A stretch of 64,000 bases of DNA from JALZUE01 sp051251725 (GTDB taxonomy: Bacteria; Pseudomonadota; Gammaproteobacteria; Enterobacterales; Alteromonadaceae), in the NCBI GenBank assembly GCA_051251725.1, contig JBPOFN010000003.1, positions 1 through 64,000 of the forward strand, in the 5' to 3' direction. Shown here piece after piece: positions 9,155 to 17,152 of this stretch (the stretch's first letter is position 1; every line of letters starts with the position of its first letter). Under the pieces are notes generated by a model, which worked only from the letters and a program-made list of their open reading frames with translations, did not search any database and had not been told where the DNA came from. The position numbers and the translations under genes are program-made.

Positions 9155-9781
9155 GTATTAATAAGGTTTTGGATGGTATTTACTGCTGGTAAACATTATC
9201 AATAGATTATCGGATAGACTAATGCGGTTGTTTTCAATTGCTATTGTATGGATAAATACCTATATGGCTAAACACACCAGTATGGTATTCGGATATGATG
9301 TTAATTTATATATTATTCAATAGCTTATGGTTGTTTTTTGTGAGTCATTAAATGAAGTTGTTAGTGTAGGATTAAGATCGTTACATGATGAAGAGGCTGA
9401 ATTGGTAGATTTTTAAATATGTTAATCCAAGGTGATAAAGCGGAGTTGCGGATTAAAGTTATGAAAGTGTGCTGACTGAATTAGATAAAGACAACTATTA
9501 ATGAATAAGTTTTAGTTAGCCTATAACTCCATCTCTAATTTCATTACTAAAGCTAAATATACTCAATTAACTTGGGATATATATTAACGAAACGATGACT
9601 GAAAAGTATTAGCTACTCCTGTTAAGTTGTTAGTAGTTTAACTGAGATTAGGCTTAATTTTTATTACATTAGGGAAGGTTAGAATAAGTATCCGCAAGTT
9701 AGCCATGTGACTTATGGCCAAAATATAACTTTCGGTTGGCTACTGATTTATTCATTAATTACTTAATTATATAACTTTAAA
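9155..9781. other. Non-coding or decayed stretch
   Basis: No supported gene. Short broken plus-strand frames near 9419-9500 (for example 17 codons from an ATG at 9419) show no family I recognise. The stretch may be decayed coding DNA, but this cannot be shown. Confidence 0.35.
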
Positions 9782-9823
9782 ATCACCTAAAACCAAGCAT
9801 AGTCATCGCTAGTTTTAGGTGAT
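9782..9823 (-). terminator. Hairpin terminator after the Gfo/Idh/MocA gene
   Basis: A 12-bp perfect stem, ATCACCTAAAAC at 9782-9793 and GTTTTAGGTGAT at 9812-9823, lies 17 bp beyond the minus-strand stop at 9840. Confidence 0.65.
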
Positions 9824-9839
9824 CTTTACGCGCTAATCT

Positions 9840-10844
9840 TCAAAAATTAATACTTACCCAGCTGTTATTTTTATGGCTTTTAAAAATAGCGTCGATAACT
9901 TTCATATTAGCTAAAGCATCCGTTAATGGTGTGGGTGTATCGGCATTGTTGTTGATGGCTATCGCTAAGGCATCGGCTTGTTTTTGGTAGTGATTACAAG
10001 CGGCTACTTGATGCACTTCTGGGCTTTGATCATGTTTTATTATTAAGCGAGCATCACAGTCGTCTGGTTGATAAAACGGAAATTCAATTGTTAAGCTGCC
10101 TTTTTCACCCATAATGTAAACCCGCTGAGCTGGTTCACTTTGCATTGAGCAAAAAATGGATGCTTGTAAATCACCAAAATCAAGTAAGGCATTGGCGTGT
10201 TTATCAATCTCAAAGTTGCCATCCATCGATAATTTACCGGTTACTTGTAACGGTTCTTTATCTAATAAATAGCGCGCCGCCGAAATACAATAACAGCCAA
10301 CATCCATTAAACCGCCGCCGCCAATACCTGGTTGGTTACGCACGTTGTTCGCGTCAACATTATGGAAAGTAAAAACCGCATCAATGGTGGTAACTTTACC
10401 TATTTTACCCTCAGCAATGAGTTGTTTAGCTAATGCCCATTGTGGATGAAAACGGTACATAAAGGCTTCCATCACTTTAAGCTTAGGGTATTTCTGAGTA
10501 GCGGCGATTAGTTTTTCTACCTCACTAACATCAAGCCCAATAGGTTTTTCACATAACACATGTTTTCCCGCTTCCATGGCTTTAATTGTCCATGGCACAT
10601 GTAAATGATTTGGCAGCGGATTGTAAATAACATCAATATTAGGATCATTAAGTAACTGTTCGTAATCACTATAAGCATGTGCAATGCCTGCCTGTTTGGC
10701 AAAAGCGTCAGCCTGTGCTTGGCTACGCGAAGCGATGGCATAAACTTCATTATGTATTGATGCTTGTAAAGCGGGGATCATTTTTTCACGCCCAATTTGA
10801 GCGGTACTGATAATACCCCAACGTAATTTTTTATTCTTAGCCAT
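9840..10844 (-). CDS. Gfo/Idh/MocA-family oxidoreductase
   Basis: A 334-residue NAD(P)-dependent oxidoreductase. The N-terminal Rossmann fold begins WGIISTAQIG at residues 9-18. The family's EKP motif is at 99-101, followed by the C-terminal alpha/beta domain with GGGGLMDVGCYCISAARYLL. Members act on sugars, inositols or dihydrodiols; the substrate cannot be told here. It has no signal peptide and appears to be a single-gene unit with its own terminator. A sugar-dehydrogenase role would fit the pentose theme of the window, but it is 20 kb from the arabinose genes. Confidence 0.85.
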   Translation of the reverse strand: MAKNKKLRWGIISTAQIGREKMIPALQASIHNEVYAIASRSQAQADAFAKQAGIAHAYSDYEQLLNDPNIDVIYNPLPNHLHVPWTIKAMEAGKHVLCEKPIGLDVSEVEKLIAATQKYPKLKVMEAFMYRFHPQWALAKQLIAEGKIGKVTTIDAVFTFHNVDANNVRNQPGIGGGGLMDVGCYCISAARYLLDKEPLQVTGKLSMDGNFEIDKHANALLDFGDLQASIFCSMQSEPAQRVYIMGEKGSLTIEFPFYQPDDCDARLIIKHDQSPEVHQVAACNHYQKQADALAIAINNNADTPTPLTDALANMKVIDAIFKSHKNNSWVSINF

Positions 10845-11157
10845 TATTTATCCTGTCTTGGTGTGCGTGTCACATTAAGTAACTGATAATTAAATATATT
10901 AATTTATAAACTTAGTGTCGCCAGTGTTTATTATTGTTTAATCGCCTTAATACTCTCGTAATAGCCATGTAAGCTAACCTGTTTACAATATATCGCTTGT
11001 TGTTATTTATATTTAATCACACTTTTCAAGCTGCGCAGTTTATTGAAAGAAAAACGGAATAGGGGAAGTAAATATAGTAAAGCTTTGACGAGGCTGTGCT
11101 GTTGCAGCTAGCTACTATATCAATATTTGAGTCATCATTTTTAAGTTAATCAGTTAA
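10845..11157. other. Intergenic, nothing recognised
   Basis: AT-rich stretch between two minus-strand genes. No hairpin, repeat or coding frame stood out. Confidence 0.4.
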
Positions 11158-11847
11158 TTAATCAATAAAACTGTTAATCGATAATCGGCCAGTCAGTGGG
11201 TTATGGTCAGGAACAAATTGCTCGCTGATTGAACCTGAATGTAACGAGTTGCGGCGATAAAAAATAATGCGATTAAAAACACCTTCTTGCTCAGCTATTT
11301 TTTCAAATAACGCAGTATCGCCATTAATATAACCCGAAGCAGGTATATTACCCGTGCCGTTTTCACTTTCTAATGACCGAAAATAATCAAGCTTTCTGCT
11401 TTCATCAATATATTCAAATTGCGTTTTGTTATGGCGATAAAAAGAGGTGCCGCCTAAATCTTTTTTAAATAAATAGTGAACAGAGGCTAAGCCTGCTTTA
11501 TCTAACGAGTCAAAATGAGGAATGCGCTGTAACAATTGCAGCTCTTTTGCTGGTGTTGTTACTAATGAATAATGGCAAATTTGTAAACTTAGCTTATCAG
11601 TCTTTAGCTGAAAAAAATCAATCAAGGTATCTTTAAAATCGTTCATTAATAACGCCTGATATTCGCTTGGCGCTACAGCTCGTACTCCAGGGTAAAAAGG
11701 CGAGTTTTTAGTAAAACTACTTTGGCTAGCAAAGTTCACTAACTCATCTGGCTGGCTAATAAAGTTATCAATCACTAATAATGGCGACTTTTCTACGCCG
11801 ATAGTCAGTTTATTAATCTGCATATTTGGGTTTAACGTTAATTCCAC
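11158..11847 (-). CDS. DUF6445 family protein
   Basis: About 229 residues if it starts at the GTG at 11847. The sequence from VVIDNF-like LLVIDNFISQPDELVNFA to the C-terminal GRLSINSFID matches the DUF6445 type, with RIPHFDS and the HSGSI segment as likely metal/2-oxoglutarate-type positions. An upstream in-frame ATG (11937) or the frame's far start (11985) would add residues that are really the shifted reading of the halogenase remnant, so I reject them. No strong ribosome site marks the start. In marine Gammaproteobacteria these proteins accompany flavin-dependent tryptophan halogenases and TonB receptors; the gene survives here beside a halogenase that has decayed. Its function is unknown. 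Confidence 0.7.
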   Translation of the reverse strand: MELTLNPNMQINKLTIGVEKSPLLVIDNFISQPDELVNFASQSSFTKNSPFYPGVRAVAPSEYQALLMNDFKDTLIDFFQLKTDKLSLQICHYSLVTTPAKELQLLQRIPHFDSLDKAGLASVHYLFKKDLGGTSFYRHNKTQFEYIDESRKLDYFRSLESENGTGNIPASGYINGDTALFEKIAEQEGVFNRIIFYRRNSLHSGSISEQFVPDHNPLTGRLSINSFID

Positions 11848-11914
11848 TGTGATCACTCGTTTAAGGTTAAATGGTGGTTGAATATTTTTACTGTTGCAAC
11901 CTAGCTTTGCATTA

Positions 11915-12425
11915 TTAATTGATACTAAATTTCTCATGGCTAGGCAACTTATCAATCGCATCATTAATAGATTGTCGGTCACCATTTAAAAACCGATGTA
12001 TTTCTGCATCGCTCATGGAAGTAACCGCTTGGTGGTATTTTTTGGGCATAATAACTTGGCCCAGCATTACTTATCCCCATGAATCCATTCGAAATAATTC
12101 GCCATCAGCTTGAAATACTTACTACTATGTTTAAACAATTTATTGCGCTGAGCAAGTGTTTTAGGAACACTGATACTTTTACAGTGACGCCAAAATGGGC
12201 TGTCTTTAAGTTGAGTCACAGGGTATGCAAGATAATAAAATTTTTGATGTTTTCAAGTTCGCAAGCGGATTTTTGCTTATATTCATTAGCTCTGGAGTGA
12301 CGCCACCAAAAGGAAGTAACTTCATTAAACGAATAATCGACATCATAAATCAATGAATACTGGTTGATTCTAATGATTCAATAAAACCACTCGATAATCC
12401 GATGGCGACAGAGTTTTTATGTCAT
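11915..12425 (-). pseudogene. Decayed tryptophan halogenase, C-terminal remnant
   Basis: Three minus-strand frames carry successive pieces of the flavin-dependent tryptophan halogenase C-terminus: SVAIGLSSGFIESLESTSIH, then a frame-shifted stretch with IKNFIILH, then KDSPFWRHCKSISVPKTLAQ, then LGQVIMPKKYHQ through DKLPSHEKFSIN before a stop at 11915. Several frameshifts and stops interrupt it, and the N-terminal FAD-binding two thirds are absent. The order matches intact family members. It ends just before the DUF6445 gene, the usual arrangement. Clearly non-functional. Confidence 0.8.
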
Positions 12426-12813
12426 TTTTTTTGCTGAATTTTCTGAGATATTGACCATATCATGTTGAGTGTAAGTGATATTTCATAATTTCATTGTGAC
12501 AGACAATAAAAGTTTTCTGGTTTTATTCATTATATAATCGATGAATTTAACGTTATTTTTATTGAAAATTGAGTGTTTTTTCAATGTAAGCTATCAGTAT
12601 GTTGATGGTGATTTTACCCTAAATGAAGGTATCGGTTATGCTGTTAATATTGAAGAAAAGCAAGCGGAAAACACCCGTTATAAATCTGCTTACTTACCTG
12701 TTTATCGGCTAGCAGCTGGTACACTTTGGTAGTGATAACGTAATGGTAAATTGGCATAACTAATCCAAATGTAACTAATCCAAGTAAAAACAATCCAAGT
12801 ATAGAGAGTTAAA
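12426..12813. other. Gap with an unidentified 63-codon plus-strand frame
   Basis: An ATG frame at 12541-12732 ends YKSAYLPVYRLAAGTLW. The latter part looks protein-like, but I do not recognise it; it may be the 3' remnant of a lost gene. The rest appears non-coding and leads to the aldo/keto reductase. Confidence 0.3.
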
Positions 12814-13803
12814 ATGAAAACACGCATATTAGGAAAAACCGGTTTGTCGGTATCAGAAATTGGCCTTGGCTGTTGGCAGCTAGGTAATGATTTTGGCCCA
12901 ATGGAAGACGCACAAGCTGAGCAAATTTTAACTACGGCTTGCGAGCAGGGCATTAACTTATTTGATACTGCGGATGTTTATGGCGGCGGTATTAGTGAGC
13001 AGCGTATTGGCCAATGGTTGGCTAAACAATCCTCACAAACAGCAAAACCTATTGTGATCAGTAAAGTTGGCCGTGATGGTGCGTTATTTCCTGATGGTTA
13101 TAGTAAAGCAAAGGTACGTAAGAATATTGAAGGCACGGTCAGCCGATTAGGTGTTGATGCTTTAGATTTAATTCAACTGCATTGTATTCCGCCAAACGTG
13201 TTAAAAGATGGTGAAATATTTAACTGGTTAGCTGATTTTCAACAGCAAGGTTTGATCAAAAACTTTGGCGCTAGTGTTGAAACTTTAGAAGAGGCGTTAT
13301 TGTGCACTGAAGTGGATAATTTAGCGACCTTACAAATTATCTTTAATATTTTTCGCCAAGATGCGGCAACGCAGCTATTACCAATAGCAGCGAAAAAAAA
13401 TATCGGCATTATTGTGCGACTACCTTTAGCCAGTGGTTTACTTAGCGGCAAGATGCAAAAAGATCGTCAATTTTCAGCGCAAGATCATCGCCAATATAAT
13501 CGCGACGGCCAAGCTTTCCATGTTGGCGAAACCTTCAACGGCATTGAATTTGAAACCGGTGTTGATTTAGCGAACCAAGCAAAAGCCTTGTTACCGGAAG
13601 ATTTGACTTTGCTGCAAGCGTCACTGCGCTGGTTACTAGACCAACCGGCAGTTAGCACCATTATCTCGGGCGCGAGTAGTGCGCAACAAGTCATCAATAA
13701 TGCTCAGGTGAGTGCTTTACCGTCGTTATCACCAGCGTTACTTCAGTCATTAAACACTTTTTATCAAGAGAATGTTAAACAGCATATACGTGGTGGGATT
13801 TAA
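12814..13803 (+). CDS. Aldo/keto reductase
   Basis: A 329-residue cytoplasmic NADP-dependent TIM-barrel reductase. The catalytic tetrad is visible: Asp51 (DTADVYGGG), Tyr56, Lys84 (VISKVGRDG) and His123 (IQLHC). The C-terminal cofactor segment has STIISGASSAQQV. AGAGAG-like purines before the ATG at 12814 serve as ribosome site (tagagagttaaa). It stands alone, convergent with the minus-strand copper block. Aldose or L-galactose/L-fucose dehydrogenase relatives share this fold; the true substrate is unknown. Confidence 0.88.
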   Translation: MKTRILGKTGLSVSEIGLGCWQLGNDFGPMEDAQAEQILTTACEQGINLFDTADVYGGGISEQRIGQWLAKQSSQTAKPIVISKVGRDGALFPDGYSKAKVRKNIEGTVSRLGVDALDLIQLHCIPPNVLKDGEIFNWLADFQQQGLIKNFGASVETLEEALLCTEVDNLATLQIIFNIFRQDAATQLLPIAAKKNIGIIVRLPLASGLLSGKMQKDRQFSAQDHRQYNRDGQAFHVGETFNGIEFETGVDLANQAKALLPEDLTLLQASLRWLLDQPAVSTIISGASSAQQVINNAQVSALPSLSPALLQSLNTFYQENVKQHIRGGI

Positions 13804-13944
13804 CCGAAAGGTTAGTTAAGCACTATAACGCAGCAGCGCGGTGAGCTGAATGGACTTGATATAAGGGGCCATTTATAAATTACAGGTTGTAAAGCGCAGG
13901 TTATAAGAGTGCGGACTATCAAAATAAAAAGTTCTAAAAAGTAA

Positions 13945-13975
13945 AAAGCCGAGAGACTTATCTCAGCTTTTTCTT
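13945..13975 (+). terminator. Probable terminator after aldo/keto reductase
   Basis: AAAAAGCCGAGA and TCTCAGCTTTTT form a stem with one internal mismatch, followed by a T-rich stretch. It lies about 140 bp beyond the stop. Confidence 0.5.
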
Positions 13976-14135
13976 TTGCCGTTAACCGAATAAATAATAG
14001 GTTAACGGCGGGCAGTTGATAGCCTGCTATTAGTGCGGAAAAACGCCTTGATATCCACTTAAATTTCATCATCTAGTCTAAGATAAACTAGGTGAAAAAA
14101 ATAAACACGTGAATTATTTATTATAAATCAGACGA

Positions 14136-14285
14136 TTACAAAACCCATTTAACCGAGTTCAGGTTAACTAAAGAAAAATTCATAACACCATCTGAGCCAC
14201 CTGAACTTTTATCAGCAACCGATGTGGTTGGCTCTGGTTCTGGCTCATTAAACGTATCGGTAACATCGCTAATATTAATGGTGAA
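14136..14285 (-). pseudogene. Orphan C-terminal tail of a GlyGly-CTERM-like protein
   Basis: A minus-strand frame without a start reads FTINISDVTDTFNEPEPEP, then SSGGSDGVMNFSLV, and stops at 14136. The first part resembles the end of a cadherin/VCBS-type repeat, the acidic-proline linker and SSGGS resemble a degenerate GlyGly-CTERM sorting tail. The frame is closed by a stop just upstream, so only the tail is left. Confidence 0.5.
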
Positions 14286-14353
14286 ATTTTATAGACTGTT
14301 AAGTAACTAAATGGCTATAAAACGGACAGAAATATACGAATATAAAAAGCTAA

Positions 14354-14881
14354 TTAAAACTGCTGATCGTAATGAGTAACCGCTTCATATTGCTCAGCGG
14401 TACTATTCTTGTTCATCTGTAAAATGTTATAACGCATAAATTGTGTGTCAACTTCCATGCCCGGAGAGCCAACAGGCATAGCCGGAACCGCCAAGCCAAG
14501 TGCCTGCGAGTGATTTTTTTCAGCTAAAAATTGTTTGATAAATTTTGCTGGTACATGACCTTCAAAGACAAAACCATCAGATGATATTGCTGTATGACAC
14601 GAGCGATGATTTGACTGGATTTGATATTTATCTTTGATCTGCGCCATATTATCAAGATTGATAACATGGGTTTTAATGTCATGTTCATTTAGATGCGTAA
14701 CCCACTTTTTACAACAGCCACAGTTTTTATCTTTATAGACAGTTAATGCTAATGTCTCGTTTTTATTGGTTTGAACTAAGGTTTTGGTATTTGTTGTTTG
14801 TTCAGGTTTTTCTGAGCCTGTTGTCATTAGTGTGATAATAAGGGCTATGACACAGCCTAAGGTAATATAAATTAATCGCAT
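14354..14881 (-). CDS. DUF411 metal-binding protein
   Basis: A 175-residue exported protein with an N-terminal membrane-anchor or signal segment and a thioredoxin-like DUF411 domain. Cysteines at 54, 56 and 57 (NCGCCKKW) and 95 (HRSCHTA) are the likely copper ligands, with VPAMPVGSPGME being the typical family end. Last gene of the copABCD cluster, 64 bp after copD. The family is regularly found with copper-resistance genes and is taken to bind periplasmic copper. Confidence 0.85.
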   Translation of the reverse strand: MRLIYITLGCVIALIITLMTTGSEKPEQTTNTKTLVQTNKNETLALTVYKDKNCGCCKKWVTHLNEHDIKTHVINLDNMAQIKDKYQIQSNHRSCHTAISSDGFVFEGHVPAKFIKQFLAEKNHSQALGLAVPAMPVGSPGMEVDTQFMRYNILQMNKNSTAEQYEAVTHYDQQF

Positions 14882-14945
14882 AATTAACTCCTTAATTAGC
14901 TAGAGGTGGAACGTTAAAAGTAAGGTGGATTCTTCCGCGCAGTAA

Positions 14946-15848
14946 TCACATCGGGGGACCAATAAGCGTGGTAAAAATACTGGTGGTAAGCAACACGAAT
15001 AACGCAATTAACATTTCAACTGAAATAGAGCGCTTTAACGTTAAAATATGATGTGGTTGCTCAATTTGCGGGACTAAAAAAAGTTTATGCCAAGCGCCAA
15101 GTAGCAACATGGCACTAACGAGCAATAGCTTTAATAAAATGAGCTGGCCATAATTAGACGTAAATAATTCAGCCCAAGTATTTAAATACGCTAATAACAA
15201 GGTTGATCCTGAAATAAGTAGTACGGCAATAATAACAATAGCGAATTGCCCAAAGCGGTGCATCAATCGCTTAACTGTTTGAAGCGGTAATAACTGGCAA
15301 CTTTTATAAAGTGGCCATAATGAACCAAGCCAACTTGCAATGGCGATAAGATGTAAAACGAAAGTACTTTTTATTAATATAGTTTCATTAGCGCTGTGGC
15401 CAGTAAAAGTAAAACTATAAGTAATGAAAGCGAGCATTAACAAAAGGATCAGAAAGTTAAGCTTGATTGTTGAGCTAGCACTATGATGTGTTTGCCAACT
15501 AGCGACCGCAATGATCGCGACAATAAAAGCAGGAACTCTTATCACTGCTTGCTCACCAATAACAGATTGCCAAACGATTTCCAGCATAAAAGGATCTACC
15601 ATGCCGGCCAAGCCAGACTCGGCAATAGCACCGGCCTCAATAGGAACTTGTAATAACGACGCGGCGCAGCCCAAAGTAAGAAAAACGAGTTGCCAGCCTT
15701 TTAAATAACGATAAAAACTAATTATCATAACGTTATCAGTTTTACTATTGAGCACGCGCATGAGTAAAGTACCAGCCAGCGAGGCAATAGCAAAATAGCT
15801 TGTTAACTTTAATAACAGTAAAAAAACTGACCACTCATTTATTTGCAT
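14946..15848 (-). CDS. copD: Copper resistance protein CopD
   Basis: A 300-residue polytopic inner-membrane protein with about eight helices, matching the CopD family (PF05425). Conserved His in FTGHSANE and LHLIAIASWLGSLWPL are typical positions. It follows copC by 14 bp, the standard copCD pairing in which CopC binds periplasmic copper and CopD is proposed to move it through the inner membrane. It lies between copC and the DUF411 gene on the same strand. Confidence 0.88.
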   Translation of the reverse strand: MQINEWSVFLLLLKLTSYFAIASLAGTLLMRVLNSKTDNVMIISFYRYLKGWQLVFLTLGCAASLLQVPIEAGAIAESGLAGMVDPFMLEIVWQSVIGEQAVIRVPAFIVAIIAVASWQTHHSASSTIKLNFLILLLMLAFITYSFTFTGHSANETILIKSTFVLHLIAIASWLGSLWPLYKSCQLLPLQTVKRLMHRFGQFAIVIIAVLLISGSTLLLAYLNTWAELFTSNYGQLILLKLLLVSAMLLLGAWHKLFLVPQIEQPHHILTLKRSISVEMLIALFVLLTTSIFTTLIGPPM

Positions 15849-15862
15849 AATTTACGGCTTAA

Positions 15863-16273
15863 TTAATGATTATGTTGGCTATGGGTATTTAACTTTTTGT
15901 CCATGTTTTTCATCATTGACTGATTGCCATGAAGCATAAAGTTAAAACTACCGGACATTTTGTGACCATCATCACCTAATACTAACCATTGAACAGTGTA
16001 ATTTCCTTGCGCTAAGCTTGGTAATGGCCAGCTAAACTTTGCGCTAGGTGTGGCACTTGGTTTAAAAGCAAAATCAATTGCTTGATCTTTTGAATCACTG
16101 AGCTTCATTTTAGCAAGCCTAACTTCACCACTAAAAGTTAAGGTGAGTAGCTCAGGGCTTTGCATTAACATCGCTTCTTGCTCAGGTATTGAGTGTTTAA
16201 GTGATACATGTGCTGATGCTGAAAATGCGAGTGTTAGGCTCAAAAAAGCAGCCGCTGTATTAAAAAATTTCAT
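15863..16273 (-). CDS. copC: Periplasmic copper-binding protein CopC
   Basis: A 136-residue CopC/YobA protein. The signal peptide ends SASA, leaving His22 as the mature N-terminus, a recognised Cu(II) ligand position. The beta-sandwich carries DDGHKMSGSFNFML with the second conserved histidine. The short tail MMKNMDKKLNTHSQHNH adds Met and His. Placed between copB and copD in the operon. Confidence 0.88.
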   Translation of the reverse strand: MKFFNTAAAFLSLTLAFSASAHVSLKHSIPEQEAMLMQSPELLTLTFSGEVRLAKMKLSDSKDQAIDFAFKPSATPSAKFSWPLPSLAQGNYTVQWLVLGDDGHKMSGSFNFMLHGNQSMMKNMDKKLNTHSQHNH

Positions 16274-16297
16274 TATTACCTCTAAATATATAAAACG

Positions 16298-17152
16298 TTA
16301 AAACCAAAATTTTACGCCCGCAACAAATGTTGTTTCACGAGTGCTTTGTCCATCTAATTTTGCATAGTCTGCTGTACTGCCAAATTTATTAGTCCATTCA
16401 ACACCGGCATAAGGAGCAAACTGGCGAGTGAATTCATAACGTACTCGAAAACCCAATGCGCTACTCGATAAACCACTACCTAAACCATTTACCAAATCGC
16501 TTTTACCATATAGTGTCAGCTCAGCACGTGGTTGTATGATCAATTTTTGGGTCAATAATAGCTCGTATTCAGCTTCAAAAGTCAGGGCTGTGTTCCCTTG
16601 CTCGCCAATGTAAACGGTCATATCGAGTTCGAACCAGTATGGGGCTAGCCCTTGCACCCCCAATGCTAACCATTGACGGTTTTTCCCCGCTTGATAATAA
16701 TCAGCGCGAATACCTACTTGTGTATTCCAATAAGCGGAGATGGCATGTCCCCATAAAATATCCGTCGAAATTTCTGTCAATTTACCGTCTGAAATATCAC
16801 CTTCCGTTTTAATAACTAACCGATCAAATGTTGTTCCATACCAAGCTTGAAAGTCGAATACACCCGCATCGGCTTGCTCATTGTATTCAAGCCGATCACC
16901 TAACAGGGCAAAAAACTTATGTTCATCGGCAAGTGTTAATCGCTTTCCTTCTGTAAATGCATAAGGACCCTCAGTTAAGGTGGTGCCAGCTGAATAAGCA
17001 TGCGGGTCTCGTGCATCTTTTGGTGCATCACCACCTTGAGGTTGCATAGCCATTGCCGCCATCTCACTTTGAGCAAAGCTTGCTGGGCTCAGTAGGGGGA
17101 TGCTGAAAAATAACGTACGGATAAATAATGTAGATAAGGTTAATTTTCTCAT
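16298..17152 (-). CDS. copB: Outer-membrane copper resistance protein CopB
   Basis: About 284 residues from the ATG at 17152, which overlaps the copA stop as ATGA; the longer frame start at 17218 lies inside copA and is rejected. The signal peptide ends SFAQS, followed by a short Met-rich stretch (EMAAMAMQPQGG) and a beta-barrel of the CopB family (PF05275) ending in VAGVKFWF with terminal Phe. It is likely to be translationally coupled to copA. Role: outer-membrane copper sequestration or efflux. Confidence 0.88.
   Translation of the reverse strand: MRKLTLSTLFIRTLFFSIPLLSPASFAQSEMAAMAMQPQGGDAPKDARDPHAYSAGTTLTEGPYAFTEGKRLTLADEHKFFALLGDRLEYNEQADAGVFDFQAWYGTTFDRLVIKTEGDISDGKLTEISTDILWGHAISAYWNTQVGIRADYYQAGKNRQWLALGVQGLAPYWFELDMTVYIGEQGNTALTFEAEYELLLTQKLIIQPRAELTLYGKSDLVNGLGSGLSSSALGFRVRYEFTRQFAPYAGVEWTNKFGSTADYAKLDGQSTRETTFVAGVKFWF

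Noticed and set aside
11848..11985. Longer N-terminus for the DUF6445 protein
   Set aside because: Those codons overlap the end of the halogenase remnant read in another frame, so they are an artefact of decay.
13812..14072. Minus-strand 86-codon frame after the aldo/keto reductase
   Set aside because: Low-complexity hydrophobic translation across a terminator hairpin; no family cue.
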